Shown piece after piece: positions 1 through 12,952 of a DNA stretch of 64,000 bases. The DNA lies in contig NC_084889.1 of assembly GCF_958979055.1 (NCBI RefSeq), forward strand, positions 5,286,761 through 5,350,760, written 5' to 3'. The stretch comes from Alnus glutinosa. Its lineage: Eukaryota > Streptophyta > Magnoliopsida > Fagales > Betulaceae. Every line of letters begins with the position of its first letter. Position 1 is the first letter of the stretch. The notes under the pieces were generated by a model that was not told the DNA's origin, did not search any database, and was given only the letters and a program-made list of their open reading frames with translations. The translations under genes were made by a program, and so were the position numbers.

Positions 1-274
1 TGTTAGATTAAAAATAAAATAAGATAATAATAATCATGAAATGATAGTGAGTTTGTGCACTACTCACTTGCAAATACTACTTTCCTTAATAAAAAAATCA
101 CGGAAATCAAGTTTAAAATTATGAAGTTAAAGAAAATTTTGATTTTTTCTTTTCTTTCTTTTATAAAACTAAGTCGATCTTTTTTTTTTTTTTTTTTTTT
201 TTTGGGGAGTTTTCCTAGGTTTTGCATATACCCAATAACCTATGAGTAATACCTTATAAGTTAGGATAAATATT
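1..274. other. AT-rich intergenic sequence
   Basis: No gene is seen. The stretch is strongly AT-rich and contains a T homopolymer of about 23 bases near 180-203. The short open frames here are low-complexity (runs of Phe or Lys from poly-T or poly-A) and are not credible proteins. Confidence 0.6.
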
Positions 275-408
275 ATTGCACAACAATATTGTACAACTTG
301 TGCACAACATAAGACACATGAGTTGGACCTATGTGATGGGTCAAACTCACATGAGTTCCCTCCAATGTATCTTGTGTTGTGCACAAGTTGTGCAATGCTA
401 TTGTGCAA
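275..408. mobile_element. Foldback MITE with terminal inverted repeats
   Basis: The left arm (from about 276, starting TTGCACAACAATATTG) and the right arm (ending about 408 with CTATTGTGCAA) are inverted copies of about 35 bp. Both contain ACAACTTGTGCACAACA. The centre is about 60 bp and non-coding. The layout is that of a miniature inverted-repeat element. No clear target-site duplication could be assigned, so the superfamily is unknown. Confidence 0.6.
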
Positions 409-742
409 AAATCACTTCTCAAAGTAATTCTTAGATGATAGGCCTACAAGTGCTAAGAGACGGGAGATAAAAGATAGAACTATTCACCCCAAAAGAGAAG
501 AAAAGACATGCTAGGGGAACGGATATTAAATATTGGAGGGACGCTCCTCATTGAAACTCCCTAATAACCGGGTTTTAAAAAACTTTTGGTAGAACATTCG
601 TCCCCCCAATGCTGAACGTGAGTTCGCCCCTGCTTGTCACAAAGCAAAGACAACATTCTGAATTAAAAGCGCGCTCGTGCCGGTACACTGGTAACTCAAT
701 AAACGTCCTCCCTTTGTCTACTCATGCAGCTGCCGGTCTCTT
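409..742. other. Intergenic, nothing recognised
   Basis: Mixed-composition DNA without a convincing open frame, RNA gene or inverted repeat. It lies between two MITE-like elements at the left edge of the ADH array. Confidence 0.5.
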
Positions 743-1021
743 GGCCTTGTTTGGCAAAGCATTGTGCAGAACAGGATAGTAGATTATTAATTTTGGAGTT
801 CGAAAAAAAGTAATAGATGTAATATAAAGTAAAAAAAAAAAAAAATTGTATAAAAAAGTGAAAAAATTTTGTATTGTACTAGATTTCTTTATTTAAATAG
901 TAATAAAAAATTATTGATGTGATATAAAAAATGAAAAAAGTTGAAATATTTTAATGTTGATTGTTATTGGAAAATGTAAAAATAAATTGAAAATTTTTTG
1001 TGATGTTTGCCAAATAAGGCC
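743..1021. mobile_element. MITE, GTTTGGcAAA-terminal family, copy a
   Basis: Its ends are inverted repeats (left GGCCTTGTTTGGCAAA, right TTTGCCAAATAAGGCC). The AT-rich core contains the signature AATAGTAATAAAAAATTATT followed by a GATGTGATATAAAA motif. The same core and similar ends occur at 3791-4076, 15715-15970 and 51909-52164, so this is a dispersed family. I could not fix a target duplication; the ends look hAT-like but that is inference. Confidence 0.65.
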
Positions 1022-1299
1022 TTTATCTAATCATTAAAAAAAAAAAAAAAAACTAGTGGAATTCCTTAAAATATCAAAGTTATTGGATATATATACTTTA
1101 AATAAGAGCTGATCTAACAATAATTACGCTTTACCAAATCGTAATAAGATAAAAGAATAAAAGTAGAATGTATAACATTTTAAAAGAAAATATATACTAA
1201 AGCACATAGCATCTTTTCAGAGTTGATTACTGATTAGTCATACATGTAATCTTGTGTAGGCGAAGGTGGGCCCCATTTTGGCATCTTGTCTCACATGCA
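1022..1299. other. AT-rich spacer before fragment A
   Basis: Poly-A-rich spacer. From about 1260 it becomes homologous to the sequence just before fragment A copy 4 (about 52436), sharing the words TTTTGGCATCTT and CATGCACAACGGCAG. This marks the left limit of the recognisable tandem unit. No gene is seen. Confidence 0.5.
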
Positions 1300-1370
1300 C
1301 AACGGCAGATAATTCAAGGAAAAGAAGAGCAGCTCCGCAAAGTATCCCAAAACACCCGTTTTTTATGAAG

Positions 1371-1415
<45 letters not shown>

Positions 1416-1830
1416 CCGTGCGTTGTCGTCTTAGGTGCAGGCAGCTATGGAGTCACTTGCTGTAAGGCATATAATATCTGCAACTGCAACCCATCAAGGT
1501 TCGCAAAGGAGAAGAGATCAACCAAGCCCAATTCAAAGAAGAAGGATTCACACCCAAAACGGGCGTTTTTGCTTCTCCGCGCGCTCTCTCCAAAAAATCT
1601 GATTTCCAAGGTATATATGTATATACTAACTTTGTTTTCCATGCATGGAAAATAAGAAACTCACCGCCACCGGCTTCATCCAAGTCCAACCAAGCCCCTG
1701 CGATTTCTTAATCTCCCTGTCGAATGGCCTTTTCCTCCCCGGTCCGATCATAGCTCCAGTTAAACCGTACTTGATTTCACATTTTCAGCTCTTTGCTTAA
1801 CAGCTAGCTAGCACATGAAAAGCGTCGGTC
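1300..1830 (+). pseudogene. Fragment A copy 1: duplicated exon-like sequence
   Basis: This is one of four copies of a ~510-bp segment repeated with the ADH genes. It looks like a first coding exon. A pyrimidine-rich tract ending GTCTTAG precedes an ATG at 1447, opening with MESLAVRHIISATATHQG and then many Arg, Ser and Gln, as in plastid transit peptides. A donor-like GGTATATA follows after about 55 codons. In this copy the reading is disturbed after the HTQNGRFCF stretch, and the 5' tract holds a long T homopolymer (about 1376-1408). I do not recognise the parent gene. It is probably a captured or duplicated gene fragment, although a small expressed gene cannot be excluded. Confidence 0.5.
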
Positions 1831-2367
1831 TTCATGATTGGTTATGATTAAATAACTCAATTTATTTATTTTAATCGGCTTAAATTTTTGAAATAAAGGA
1901 TGATTTAATATATATATACTGATCAGATAAAAAATAAATAAAATCAAGTGTCTACGTGAGGAACCAAAAAAGATTTTTTTTTTTTTTTTTTTTTGGTTAG
2001 TCGAGATATTAATTTGAGTGAAAATTTATTTACATTGAGAAATAAATAAAATAATAAAAAATTATTGAAAAATAGCAAAAATAAATAATTCAAATATTAA
2101 ATGAAATGTAGATACTTCAAAAAAAAAAAAATAATATAACTTTGAGATTAAAATAGCAAAGAAATGCGTCGAATGTAAAGTAAAGTGATTGTCATTAAAT
2201 TGTTCAAAGCCAATTGTTCTTTACTTCCTATATAACTATCTATTATAGCCTAAATTATACTCTCTTTATAAAAAAAAAAAATAAATACAAAAATATAAAC
2301 TAAAGTGACTATACCTTTATCTCTATATTGTTTATTTTAATCGAGCTGTACTTTATACATGTAATAA

Positions 2368-2432
<65 letters not shown>

Positions 2433-2526
2433 TGTTTTAATTTGTGAAACTTGGACAAAGAGTGCACTCTAAGCACTATAGATGGTTTTTATATTAATTC
2501 TTACTCTAGGTAGAACTCTCTGAAGA
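1831..2526. repeat. Unit spacer B, copy 1
   Basis: AT-rich spacer that is part of the tandem unit. Closely similar sequence follows fragment A at 11160-12100 and, in pieces, at 20546-20947 and 21566-22260. Landmark words are AAATGCGTCGAATGTAAAG and GAGCTGTACTTTATACATG. No coding potential is seen. Confidence 0.7.
2370..2429. repeat. (TA)n microsatellite
   Basis: About 30 TA dinucleotides in spacer B. The same position is short in copy 2 (about 11768-11779) and long in copy 3 (about 21798-21857), so the tract is length-variable between units. Confidence 0.9.
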
Positions 2527-2727
2527 GGGCCGATTGGTATGGGACGGTAACCCGTCCCCTTGCCCCCCCCCTTTTCATTAAAATAGGTTTTTTTAATCAA
2601 AAAGCAATTCTGATTTCTGATGTGTGCATCAGAATTGCTTTTTGATAAAAAAAAAAAGCCTTTATTTATAATAAATGTCGGTTGAGGGATGGTTTTTCGT
2701 CCCCCAACAATCATTTCCCCTCTCCGA
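2527..2727. mobile_element. Foldback MITE with central hairpin
   Basis: The insertion is present only in unit 1. The flanking GTAGAACTCT and AATATACTA words are contiguous in units 2 and 3. The ends are degenerate inverted repeats (GAGGG... and ...CCCCTC). The centre forms a strong hairpin: ATCAAAAAGCAATTCTGAT from about 2597 pairs with its complement ending about 2646. It is non-coding. Confidence 0.6.
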
Positions 2728-2964
2728 AATATACTATTTACTTACATCCAACCACTCATCAAAGCATCAACATTATAAAAAAGGAAGACTAAAGTGGTTG
2801 AGGGTGAGCAACTAATATTCAAGAGAGTTCTACTAGTTGTTCAACCTTATCTACTCATCAACCTCAAAATTTTCCTTTCGATATAAGAGATTTTCAAATT
2901 TAGGTTAGATAGGACTCACAAAGAAATGAAGATGATATAATACGATGCTTTTGAACTTTAGATC
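2728..2964. repeat. End of spacer B, copy 1
   Basis: Shared with 11920-12100 and 22035-22265. A local near-repeat about a 'gagttctactagttg' word and the phrase CAACCACTCATCA is present in all units. No gene is seen. Confidence 0.6.
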
Positions 2965-3700
2965 TTGTTTGGTTTACGAAATGACTATTCTAATGAAAAA
3001 AAATAAAAATAGTTATTACCGAGAATGAAGGAGTGTTGAATGGAATAGTTATTCACATTCTTTAGTTTAATGATAAAAGATATATCCATAATGGAATTGA
3101 ATCAAAACTACTATAAAACCCTACATGTTTTTTTTTTTTTGTTTTTTTTTTTTAATTTCTAAAACTAAAATTCAAAAAACATTTGTTGTGGGTAGTCGCA
3201 CAACTCCAGTGGTTGGCCACCCACCCATAGAAGAACATGGGGATGGCCGCACCAACCCTAAATCACCTTTTGGTGGACCAATGAGGTAATTCAGGTTTCA
3301 GGGTGGCCAAGGCCCTCCTTAATGCTAATCGGGATGGCCTATCCACCCCCAACGCCAAACGGAGGTGGCTAGCCCACCCCGATAAGCATCAAGGTTGGCC
3401 AATGCCACCCCCAAATTTATCAGGGTTGGTTGCATTACTCCAGGGGTGGGGCGGCCACCCATTGGGGTGGCTGACTCGTAGTAACAACAATGTTTTATTT
3501 TTATTTTTTATATTTTTTTTAGGGTTGAAATGTTAAAATATAAAAAATAAAATGTTAATTTTATTATTTATTTTTTTAAAAAAACTTTGTCAATTACTAA
3601 GGAATAATTATTCCTCTTATTTTTTTAAGAGGAATAAATATTCTCTTTAAAATGGAATAGTTATTCCGTGCCTAAGAAATTAAGAATAGGTCTCTATCAA
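2965..3700. mobile_element. GC-rich MITE-like element of the tandem unit, copy 1
   Basis: It begins with CTTGTTTGGTTTACGAAATG and contains repeated GGAATAGTTATTCC words on both sides of a strikingly GC-rich core (about 3185-3485) made of GGGGTGGC/GCCACCCC motifs. The core opens short frames but has no protein signature. Related blocks occur at 9675-10000, 12110-12600 and 22266-22346 plus 40708-41395. The matching right terminus (ACAAACCAAACTAGCG) is visible only in unit 2 at about 12584. This is probably a non-autonomous DNA transposon older than the tandem duplication. Confidence 0.55.
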
Positions 3701-3790
3701 CAAAAGAATAATGAGACCTTAGTATTTGACAAAAACATGTACACTGTTTAAATAATACATGTAGGCTATGTAACTTGAGACGGAAATCAA

Positions 3791-4076
3791 GGGCTTGTTT
3801 GTTAAGGAATAATACATTACAGTATTATTCATGTATTTTTTTTTTTTCATTTTTTTATATTTTTCAATACTAATCAATATCAAAACATTTCAACATTTTT
3901 CACTTTTTTATATCACATCAATAATTTTTTATTACTATTCAAATAAAAAAATTCACTACAATACAAAATTTTTTCACTTTTTTATACAAATTATTTTTAT
4001 TTTATATCACATCATCACTTTTTACTAATTTCAAAAATTAACAACTCATTATTATGTTATGTACACAAACAGGCCC
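3791..4076. mobile_element. MITE, GTTTGG-terminal family, copy b
   Basis: Ends GGGCTTGTTTGT and ACAAACAGGCCC are inverted. The core is in reverse orientation relative to copy a (TATATCACATCAATAATTTT, then TTATTACTATT). The insertion is specific to unit 1. Its translated Phe/Ile-rich frame is low complexity. Confidence 0.65.
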
Positions 4077-5235
4077 AGCTACGTAGCGTTGAAACAAACA
4101 TTTGCTCTTCTTTTTCACAGCCACTGTGCCAACTGTCCCGTCGACTATGTCAGCTCAGCCGCCATGTCGTCGTCGTCGTCGTCATCGTTATCATCAACAT
4201 CTTCGTCATGGCGCGGGTCAATCCATAATATAATAAAACTATTTCTCAAGCAAACAAAAAAGGGCAGCATTCGGGCCCCACCCATCTCCTTTTTCTCAAT
4301 GAACCAAATTTTTTTAACATTTTCCTATTTATTTTATTTTCTATCTTCCATATTCAAGGCAAGCTCTTTTTTTCTTTTTCTTTTTCTTTTTCTTTTTTTT
4401 AAAAAAACGAAATCCACCAATGACACCATAAAAATCACAAAATATATATGATTTTTTTTTCAAGTCTTATTACTTACCAATCTCAAGAATAAAAGTAGAA
4501 GTTTTTTAAAATAGTTGTTGACTAACAATGAATTGATTAAATAATGCATTTATATTTTTTTATTAGCTTAAATTTTTGAAATAAATAATTATTTAACTTG
4601 GTTAATGGGTTCACTACCCCTTCATTTTCCAAATATTAGAAGCTACTTTTTGTTTTGTTTTTGTTTTTGTGTTTTTGTGTTTTTTATTTTTGTTTTTTTT
4701 TGTCTTATTAACTTCTAATCAGGATCATATGGTAAAATTTTAAAATTGAACTTTAGATCTAATTGGTAGTACAAGGTAAGCAATATTTATTTAATTTTGA
4801 TGATAAACCAAATATTATATCATCTTAATCCTAATAATTAATAACATAAGCTCTAAAATATAGACATAAATTAGCTACAGATTAGTTTTTAACTAATTTC
4901 TATAAACCGCTCTCATAAAATGATTTGTTTCTTATAACGTAAAAATCAAATTTTTTTTAATAATATGTACTTTTTAATTTTTTTAATCATATTAATAAAA
5001 AAAATTACGTACTTCTCACTTTTATTAAAAATACACATCACTTGATTATACTAATTTATAAAAATTAGCTACAAAACAGGTAACAATATACCATTGACTC
5101 TAAAAAAATATTATCAACAATTTTTTTTTTGGTTTTTTAGGTGGAGGTATTATACATTCCTTCTACTAGACAGGGATAATAAATAGTAAATTCCACAAAT
5201 CAAGGAGTTTGAAACCACTTGGCCTTGAACCCGTA
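4077..5235. other. ADH copy 1 distal upstream region
   Basis: It contains a trinucleotide tract of CGT/CAT repeats at about 4164-4205, CT- and T-rich microsatellites (about 4360-4400 and 4650-4705), and from about 4700 a segment shared with 10260-10480, 14640-14960 and 41755-42000. The shared words include AACTTTAGATCTAATTGGTAG. No gene is supported; the open frame at 4059-4451 is compositional. Confidence 0.5.
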
Positions 5236-5238
5236 GGT

Positions 5239-5263
5239 GCCCCTGAAAACCACCACTGGTTTT
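5239..5263 (+). promoter_or_regulatory. Anaerobic-response-like module, ADH copy 1
   Basis: GCCCC at 5239-5243 is followed by AAAACCA (5246-5252), a 4-base spacer and TGGTTTT (5257-5263). The last two form a perfect 7-bp inverted repeat. GC-motif (GCCCC) plus GT-motif (GGTTT/AAACC) is the known composition of plant ADH1 anaerobic response elements. It lies about 90 bp upstream of the TATA box, a sensible position. Function is inferred from motif and position. Confidence 0.65.
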
Positions 5264-5351
5264 GAATGGAAAAACACTAAACTTGGAATTAATTATGCTT
5301 GTTCATCAAGTTGTAATTCTTGGCGTTTACTTTTCCTCTTCTCACTGACAC

Positions 5352-5359
5352 TATATATA
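5352..5359 (+). promoter_or_regulatory. TATA box, ADH copy 1
   Basis: TATATATA-type box in the context CACTATATATACCCCC, about 95 bp before the ATG at 5452. The untranslated leader is CACA/GAGA-rich. Confidence 0.75.
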
Positions 5360-5451
5360 CCCCCACAGAGAGAGACACAGGTATAGACACAGACACGCAT
5401 CTTTCACAATCAAAACAAGGAGACTGATCATCATCGTCGTCTGAGATAGCC

Positions 5452-8420
<2,969 letters not shown>

Positions 8421-9206
8421 AACACTAGGGAGATTGTGCAGTGATGGGAAGAGGGCTTTTCTTTCTGGCGTGATGGGGACTTCTAATAAAAGATTTTGTA
8501 GTGTGGTTTATGATTTGTGCACAGAGAGAACAAGCAGTTTATGTATAAATGAGATTTCACATATGTTTCCCTTTGCCTTTTTCAATAATATTTTCCAGTT
8601 TGTCTCTTATTATGGGAATCTTTATGTTTTCTTTTGTGATTATGAAGCTTGTTTATGCAAATGTATCCGCAGGGCATCTCCTTTCCGCTTAATTCCTTAT
8701 TCTTCCCGAACTCTTCCTAAATCCTTGCATAAAAGGGCCCTAAGCAGTAGACAATATGCAATGCTAATGGCTATGGTTCTTGTTTGCGCAATGGTATATA
8801 TACCCAACAATGTCAATTAATCTTTGCGAGCATCAAAAGAAGAGCCTCAAACTGGTTAGCAAGTAATGGTTCTGATTCCAAATGCCCTAGTAAAAAGTTT
8901 CGAAATAACAAGTTTGAAGAGAAATTTACCCTTCTTAAGTCCAAACTACGACCTCTTTCTTATCGGTATTAATTTTATTAACATGTGTTGTTTTAGGATA
9001 CAATTGTGTGCCTGATTCTATAACGAACCCATGGTTGCTCTTCGCCCATGGATCTCCATTACAGGATTTCGAGGTTTCCATAGTTGAAAAAAAAAAAAAA
9101 AAAAAAATGAAAGGAAAGAAAGAAAGTTTAACCAACCGCTTCAAAGGAATCAAACGTTTAATAGATCACTTCGATCTCCAATTATGCTTAAAGCAATGAG
9201 AAATGG
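8421..9206 (+). other. ADH copy 1 3' UTR and flank
   Basis: The 3' UTR-like sequence has AATAAA at 8485-8490 and is shared with the other copies as far as about 8760. Beyond that, words such as CAAACTGGTTAGCAAGTAATGG (about 8849) recur only after copy 4 (about 56426). A poly-A tract lies at 9089-9106. The long open frame at 8365-8820 overlaps the last ADH exon out of frame and is not a gene. Confidence 0.6.
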
Positions 9207-9350
9207 CTTTTACGCATTTCTTGTCCATTTTTTGTATATCACTTTTTTAAATTTGAATTTGTAGGTCCCACAAAGATCCACATGTAGATCCTACAGATCT
9301 AATGATTAATTTAGAAAAAGTGATGTACAAAATATATGCAAAAGATGTAC
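9207..9350. mobile_element. Probable foldback MITE
   Basis: Imperfect inverted arms (left ...TTTTGTATATCACTTTTTT..., right ...AAAAAGTGATGTACAAAA...) flank about 75 bp containing GGTCCCACAAAGATCCACAT. It is non-coding. The boundaries are approximate. Confidence 0.45.
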
Positions 9351-9366
9351 ATGTAACATAACTCTA

Positions 9367-9676
9367 TCATGAAAATATTATGAGAATGTTTTTGGGGATC
9401 CTATCATTCCAGCAAAAGAAGAGACAAAGGGGCATAATGGTAGCGTGTGAGAATAAAAACATTGATCAATAGAGGGGTAAGATTAGCGTTTTAGTGAGGG
9501 AGAAGAAAGTGGCAAGAGAAAAAGGAGATTAGGTTTTAGAGGAATTGAGAGAATGAAAATCAAATTTATCTTGTTGCTTTGATTTCATTTGCTATCCATT
9601 TTATCGATCCAATTCCGTATTCCAATTTATCTCTCATACATCCATATTTTTCAAATTCCTTACAAATTACATAATT
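9367..9676. repeat. Repeat block R, copy 1
   Basis: A ~300-bp block that recurs at 45929-46236 with strong similarity (landmarks GGGGATCCTATCATTCCAGC and TATCTCTCATACATCC). It is non-coding. It could be a solo LTR or other TE terminus, because both copies end near CCTTACA, but I could not establish terminal inverted dinucleotides or target duplications. After this copy the sequence jumps into the middle of the GC-rich MITE block. Confidence 0.5.
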
Positions 9677-10000
9677 CTGACGCCAATCGGAGGTGGCCAG
9701 ACCACTCCTAGTAAGCATTAGGGTTGACCAATGCCACCCCCAAATTCATCAGGGTTGGTAGCACCACCCTTGGGGTACCTCGGAGGTCCATCACGAGGTA
9801 CTCTAGGGGTGGTGCAGCCACCCCTGGGTTTTGTTGTGGGTGTTTGGCCACTCATTAGAGTGGCCGACTCACAGCAATAACAATATTTTATTTATTTATT
9901 TTTATGGTTGGAAGGTTAAAATATAAAAATTAAAATATTAGTTTTTTTTTTTCCCCAGAAAAACCTTGTCCATTATTAAGAAATAGTTATTTCTCTTAAA
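9677..10000. mobile_element. GC-rich MITE-like block, truncated relic copy
   Basis: It matches the second half of the element at 2965-3700 (GGTGGCC/GCCACCCC core, then AAAATTAAAATATTAG). The left end is missing: it starts abruptly at about 9677 after block R. It belongs to the relic tandem unit that has lost its ADH gene. Confidence 0.55.
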
Positions 10001-10524
10001 AAATTTTAAGAAGAATATGCCTAAGAAATTAAGAATATATAGGTCTCTATCAACAAAGAATAACGAGACCTTAGTATTTGACAAAACACACGGTTTAAAT
10101 AATACGTGTAGGCTATGTAGCTTGAGACGGAAATCAGTTTTTGTTACTACCACAATGCTGAGCCGACCAAAGTGGTAAAGTGCATAACGCTGAGGCTGAG
10201 TTGACCAAAATGATTCATTTAATAATATGTGAATTAAGGCCGACTTAAAAAAAAGAATTGATAAAATTTTAAAATTGAACTTCAGATCTAATTGGTAGTA
10301 CAAGGTAAGCAATATTTATTTAATTTTGAAGATAGACCAAATATTATATCATCTTAATCCTAATAAGTGATAACAAAAGCTCTAAAATTGGTTTTTAACT
10401 AATTTCTATAAACTAGTCTCATAAAATTAAATTAGCTACAAATCCGTCCGCAATTTACCATTGACTCTGAAGCCAAATCAAGGAGTTCGAAACCCTGTTC
10501 AAAAAAAAAAAAAAAAAAAGAGTT
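10001..10524. repeat. ADH upstream region of the relic unit
   Basis: Homologous in order to 41395-42050 upstream of ADH copy 3: AACACACGGTTTAAATAATA, then GCTGAGCCGACCAAAGTGG, then AGATCTAATTGGTAGTACAA. At about 10483-10530 the AGGAGTT(C/T)GAAACC segment is duplicated around a 19-base A tract. No gene is seen; the minus-strand frame at 9938-10312 is not credible. Confidence 0.6.
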
Positions 10525-10626
10525 TGAAACCGAAGTCGCCACTTGGGCTTGAACCCGGAGGCGCCCCTGAAAACCATTTACTGGTTTTGAATGGAAAAAC
10601 CTTCAACATGGAATTAATTATGCTTG
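10525..10626 (+). promoter_or_regulatory. Orphan ADH promoter stub with anaerobic-response-like module
   Basis: Matches the ADH proximal promoter through AATTAATTATGCTTGTTCAT, including GCCCC (10563-10567), AAAACCA and TGGTTTT (10582-10588). The TATA box, leader and whole ADH gene are absent. The sequence passes at about 10627 straight into fragment A. This is the scar of a deleted fifth ADH copy. Confidence 0.7.
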
Positions 10627-11160
10627 TTCATTATATAATTCAAGGAAAAGGAGAGTAGCTCCGCAAAGTATCCCAAAACACCTGTTTTTTATAGTCCTCT
10701 CCTCTCTTGCCAAGAAGATTCTATTTTATTTTATTTCTATCTCTTTTCTTTTTTTTTTTTTTTACAAAAACCGTGCGTTGTCTCTTAGGTGCAGGCAGCT
10801 ATGGAGTCACTTGCTGTAAGGCATATAATATCTGCAACTGCAACTGCAACCCATCAAGGTTCGCAAAGGAGAAGAGATCAAGCAAGCCCAATTCAAAGAA
10901 GAAGGATTCACACCCAAAACGCGCGTTTTTGCTTCCCCGTTCTCTCCAAAAAGTCTGATTTCCAAGGTATATATACACTAACTTTGTTTTCCATGGAAAA
11001 TAAGAAACTCACCGCCGCCGGCTTCATCCAACCAAGCCCCTGCTATTTCTTAATCTACCTGTCGAATGGCCCTTTCCTCCCCGGTCCGATCATAGCTCCA
11101 GTTGAACCGTACTTGATTTCACATTTTCAGCTCTTTGCTTAACAGCTAGCTAGCACATGA
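10627..11160 (+). pseudogene. Fragment A copy 2
   Basis: This copy has the longest continuous reading: from the ATG at 10801 the frame stays open through the donor-like GGTATATA to a stop at 11140-11142. It begins MESLAVRHIISATATATHQG, with one extra Ala-Thr pair relative to the others, and continues with an Arg-rich, plastid-transit-like stretch of about 55 residues. The acceptor-like TCTCTTAG at 10780-10788 precedes GTGCAGGCAGCT. It lies directly downstream of the orphan ADH promoter stub, so it might be driven by that stub; this is inference. Parent gene not recognised. Confidence 0.5.
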
Positions 11161-12109
11161 AAGCGTCGGTCTTCATGATTGGTTATGATTAAATAACTGA
11201 ATTTATTTATTTTAATCGGTTTAAATTTTTGAAATAAAGGATGATTTAATATTTTATTTTTTTGTGTGTTTGTTTGTTAGGGCTGATCAGATAAAAAATA
11301 AAAAATAAATAAAATCAAGTGTATGCTGAGGAACCAAAAATGAATTTATTTTATTTTTTTTCAGGAACAAAGTCTGTCACACCTGATTCGCTAGAGATTA
11401 TTTTGGTTAGTCGAGATATTAATTTGAGTTAAAATTTATTTACATTGAGAAATAAATAAAATAAAATAAAATAAAATATTGAAAAATAGTAAAAATAAAT
11501 AATTCAAATATGAAATAAAATGTAAATACTTTAAAAAAATATAACTTTGAAATTAAAATAGCAAAGAAATGCGTCGAATGTAAAGTAAAGTGATTGTCAT
11601 TAAATTGTTCAAAGCCAATTATTCTTTATTTACTATATAACTATCTATTATAGCCTAAATTATACTCTCTTTATAAAAAAAAAAATACAAAAATATAAAC
11701 TAAAGTGATTGTGCCTTTATCTCTATATTGTTTATTTTAATCGAGCTGTACTTTATACATGTAATAATATATATATATAAAGGAAATCGACCTTTTTTTT
11801 TTTTTTTTTATATTAATTGTTTTAATTTGTGAAACTTGAACAAAGAGCGCACTCTAAGCACTATAGATGGTTTTTCTATTAATTTTTACTTTGATAGAAC
11901 TCTTCCGAATATACTAGCTGCTTACACTCAACCACTCATTAGGTCATCAACATTATAAAAAATGAAAGACCAAAGTAGATGAGGGTGAGCAACTAATATA
12001 TCCGAGAGAGTTTTACTAGTTGCTCAACCTTATCCACTCATCAACATCGAAATTTTCCTTTCAATATTAAAGATTTTTTAAATTTAGTTTAGACAGAACT
12101 CACAATCAA
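11161..12109. repeat. Unit spacer B, copy 2
   Basis: AT-rich spacer homologous to 1831-2964, with a short (TA)n at about 11767-11778 and without the foldback MITE of unit 1. No gene is seen. Confidence 0.65.
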
Positions 12110-12600
12110 GGGTGGCCTATCCACCTCTGACGCCAATCGGAGATGGCCAAGCCACCCCCGATAAACATCAGGGGTGCCCAATGCCACCTCCAAATTCATT
12201 GGAGGTGGTCGCACCACCCTCGGAGTACCTCGGGGGTCTACCACGAGGTACTCCATGCCACCCCTGGGTTCTATTGTGGGTGGTTGGCCACCCCACTCCC
12301 AGCAACAACAATGTTTTATTTTTTATTTTATCTTTTATCTTTTTTTTTTCAGGGTTGAAATGTTAAAAAGATAGAAAATAAAAAAAAAATGGTTTTTTTT
12401 TTTTTTTTTTGGAAAAACGTTGTCCATTACTAAAGAATAGTTATTCCTCTCATTTTTTTAGAAGAATAAGTATTCCTCTTATAGAATAGTTATTCCACAT
12501 GCCTAGGAAGAAGTCTCTATCAAACAAAAGAATAATTATTTCATAAGAATAATAATTCTATCTAAAAATCTATTTCACAAACCAAACTAGCGTTTAATAT
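12110..12600. mobile_element. GC-rich MITE-like block, copy 2
   Basis: It lacks the left terminus but keeps the right one (CACAAACCAAACTAGCG at about 12579), which is inverted relative to TTTGGTTTACGAAATG at about 2970. The core carries GGGGTGGTC/CACCCC words and CAACAACAATGTTTTATTTT. Short frames here are compositional. Confidence 0.55.
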
Positions 12601-12952
12601 TTGACGAAACACACGGTTTAAATAATACATGTAGCTTGAGACGGAAATCAGTTTTGGTTACGTCCAAAATGCTGAGCCGACCAAAGTGGCAAAGTCCAAA
12701 ACACTGAGGCTGAGTTGACCAAAACGATGCGTTTAATAATATGTGAATTAAGGCGGACTTAAAAAAAAGAACTGAGCGTCATTCTTAACAAATGTGGACT
12801 TCATGTAATTATTATTATCTCATGATCTTACATATCTTTTTTTTTTTTTTTTTTTTTTTCCAAATTGTAATTGAGTTTTTCTGCTCTTGTTGCTATAAAT
12901 GATCTAGACGTTGTATATATCACATGCCTGGGTCAGTGATGGTATACATTAA
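12601..12952. repeat. Unit upstream segment, copy 2
   Basis: Homologous to 10070-10260 and 41430-41520/41695-41750 (AACACACGGTTTAAATAATA, GCTGAGCCGACCAAAGTGG). It ends in a T homopolymer (12838-12859) and about 90 bp of unshared sequence. No gene is seen. Confidence 0.6.

Noticed and set aside
3303..3536. 77-codon frame in the GC-rich block (and relatives at 12112-12374, 41037-41249)
   Set aside because: Caused by GGGGTGGC repeats; the frames differ between copies and have no domain.
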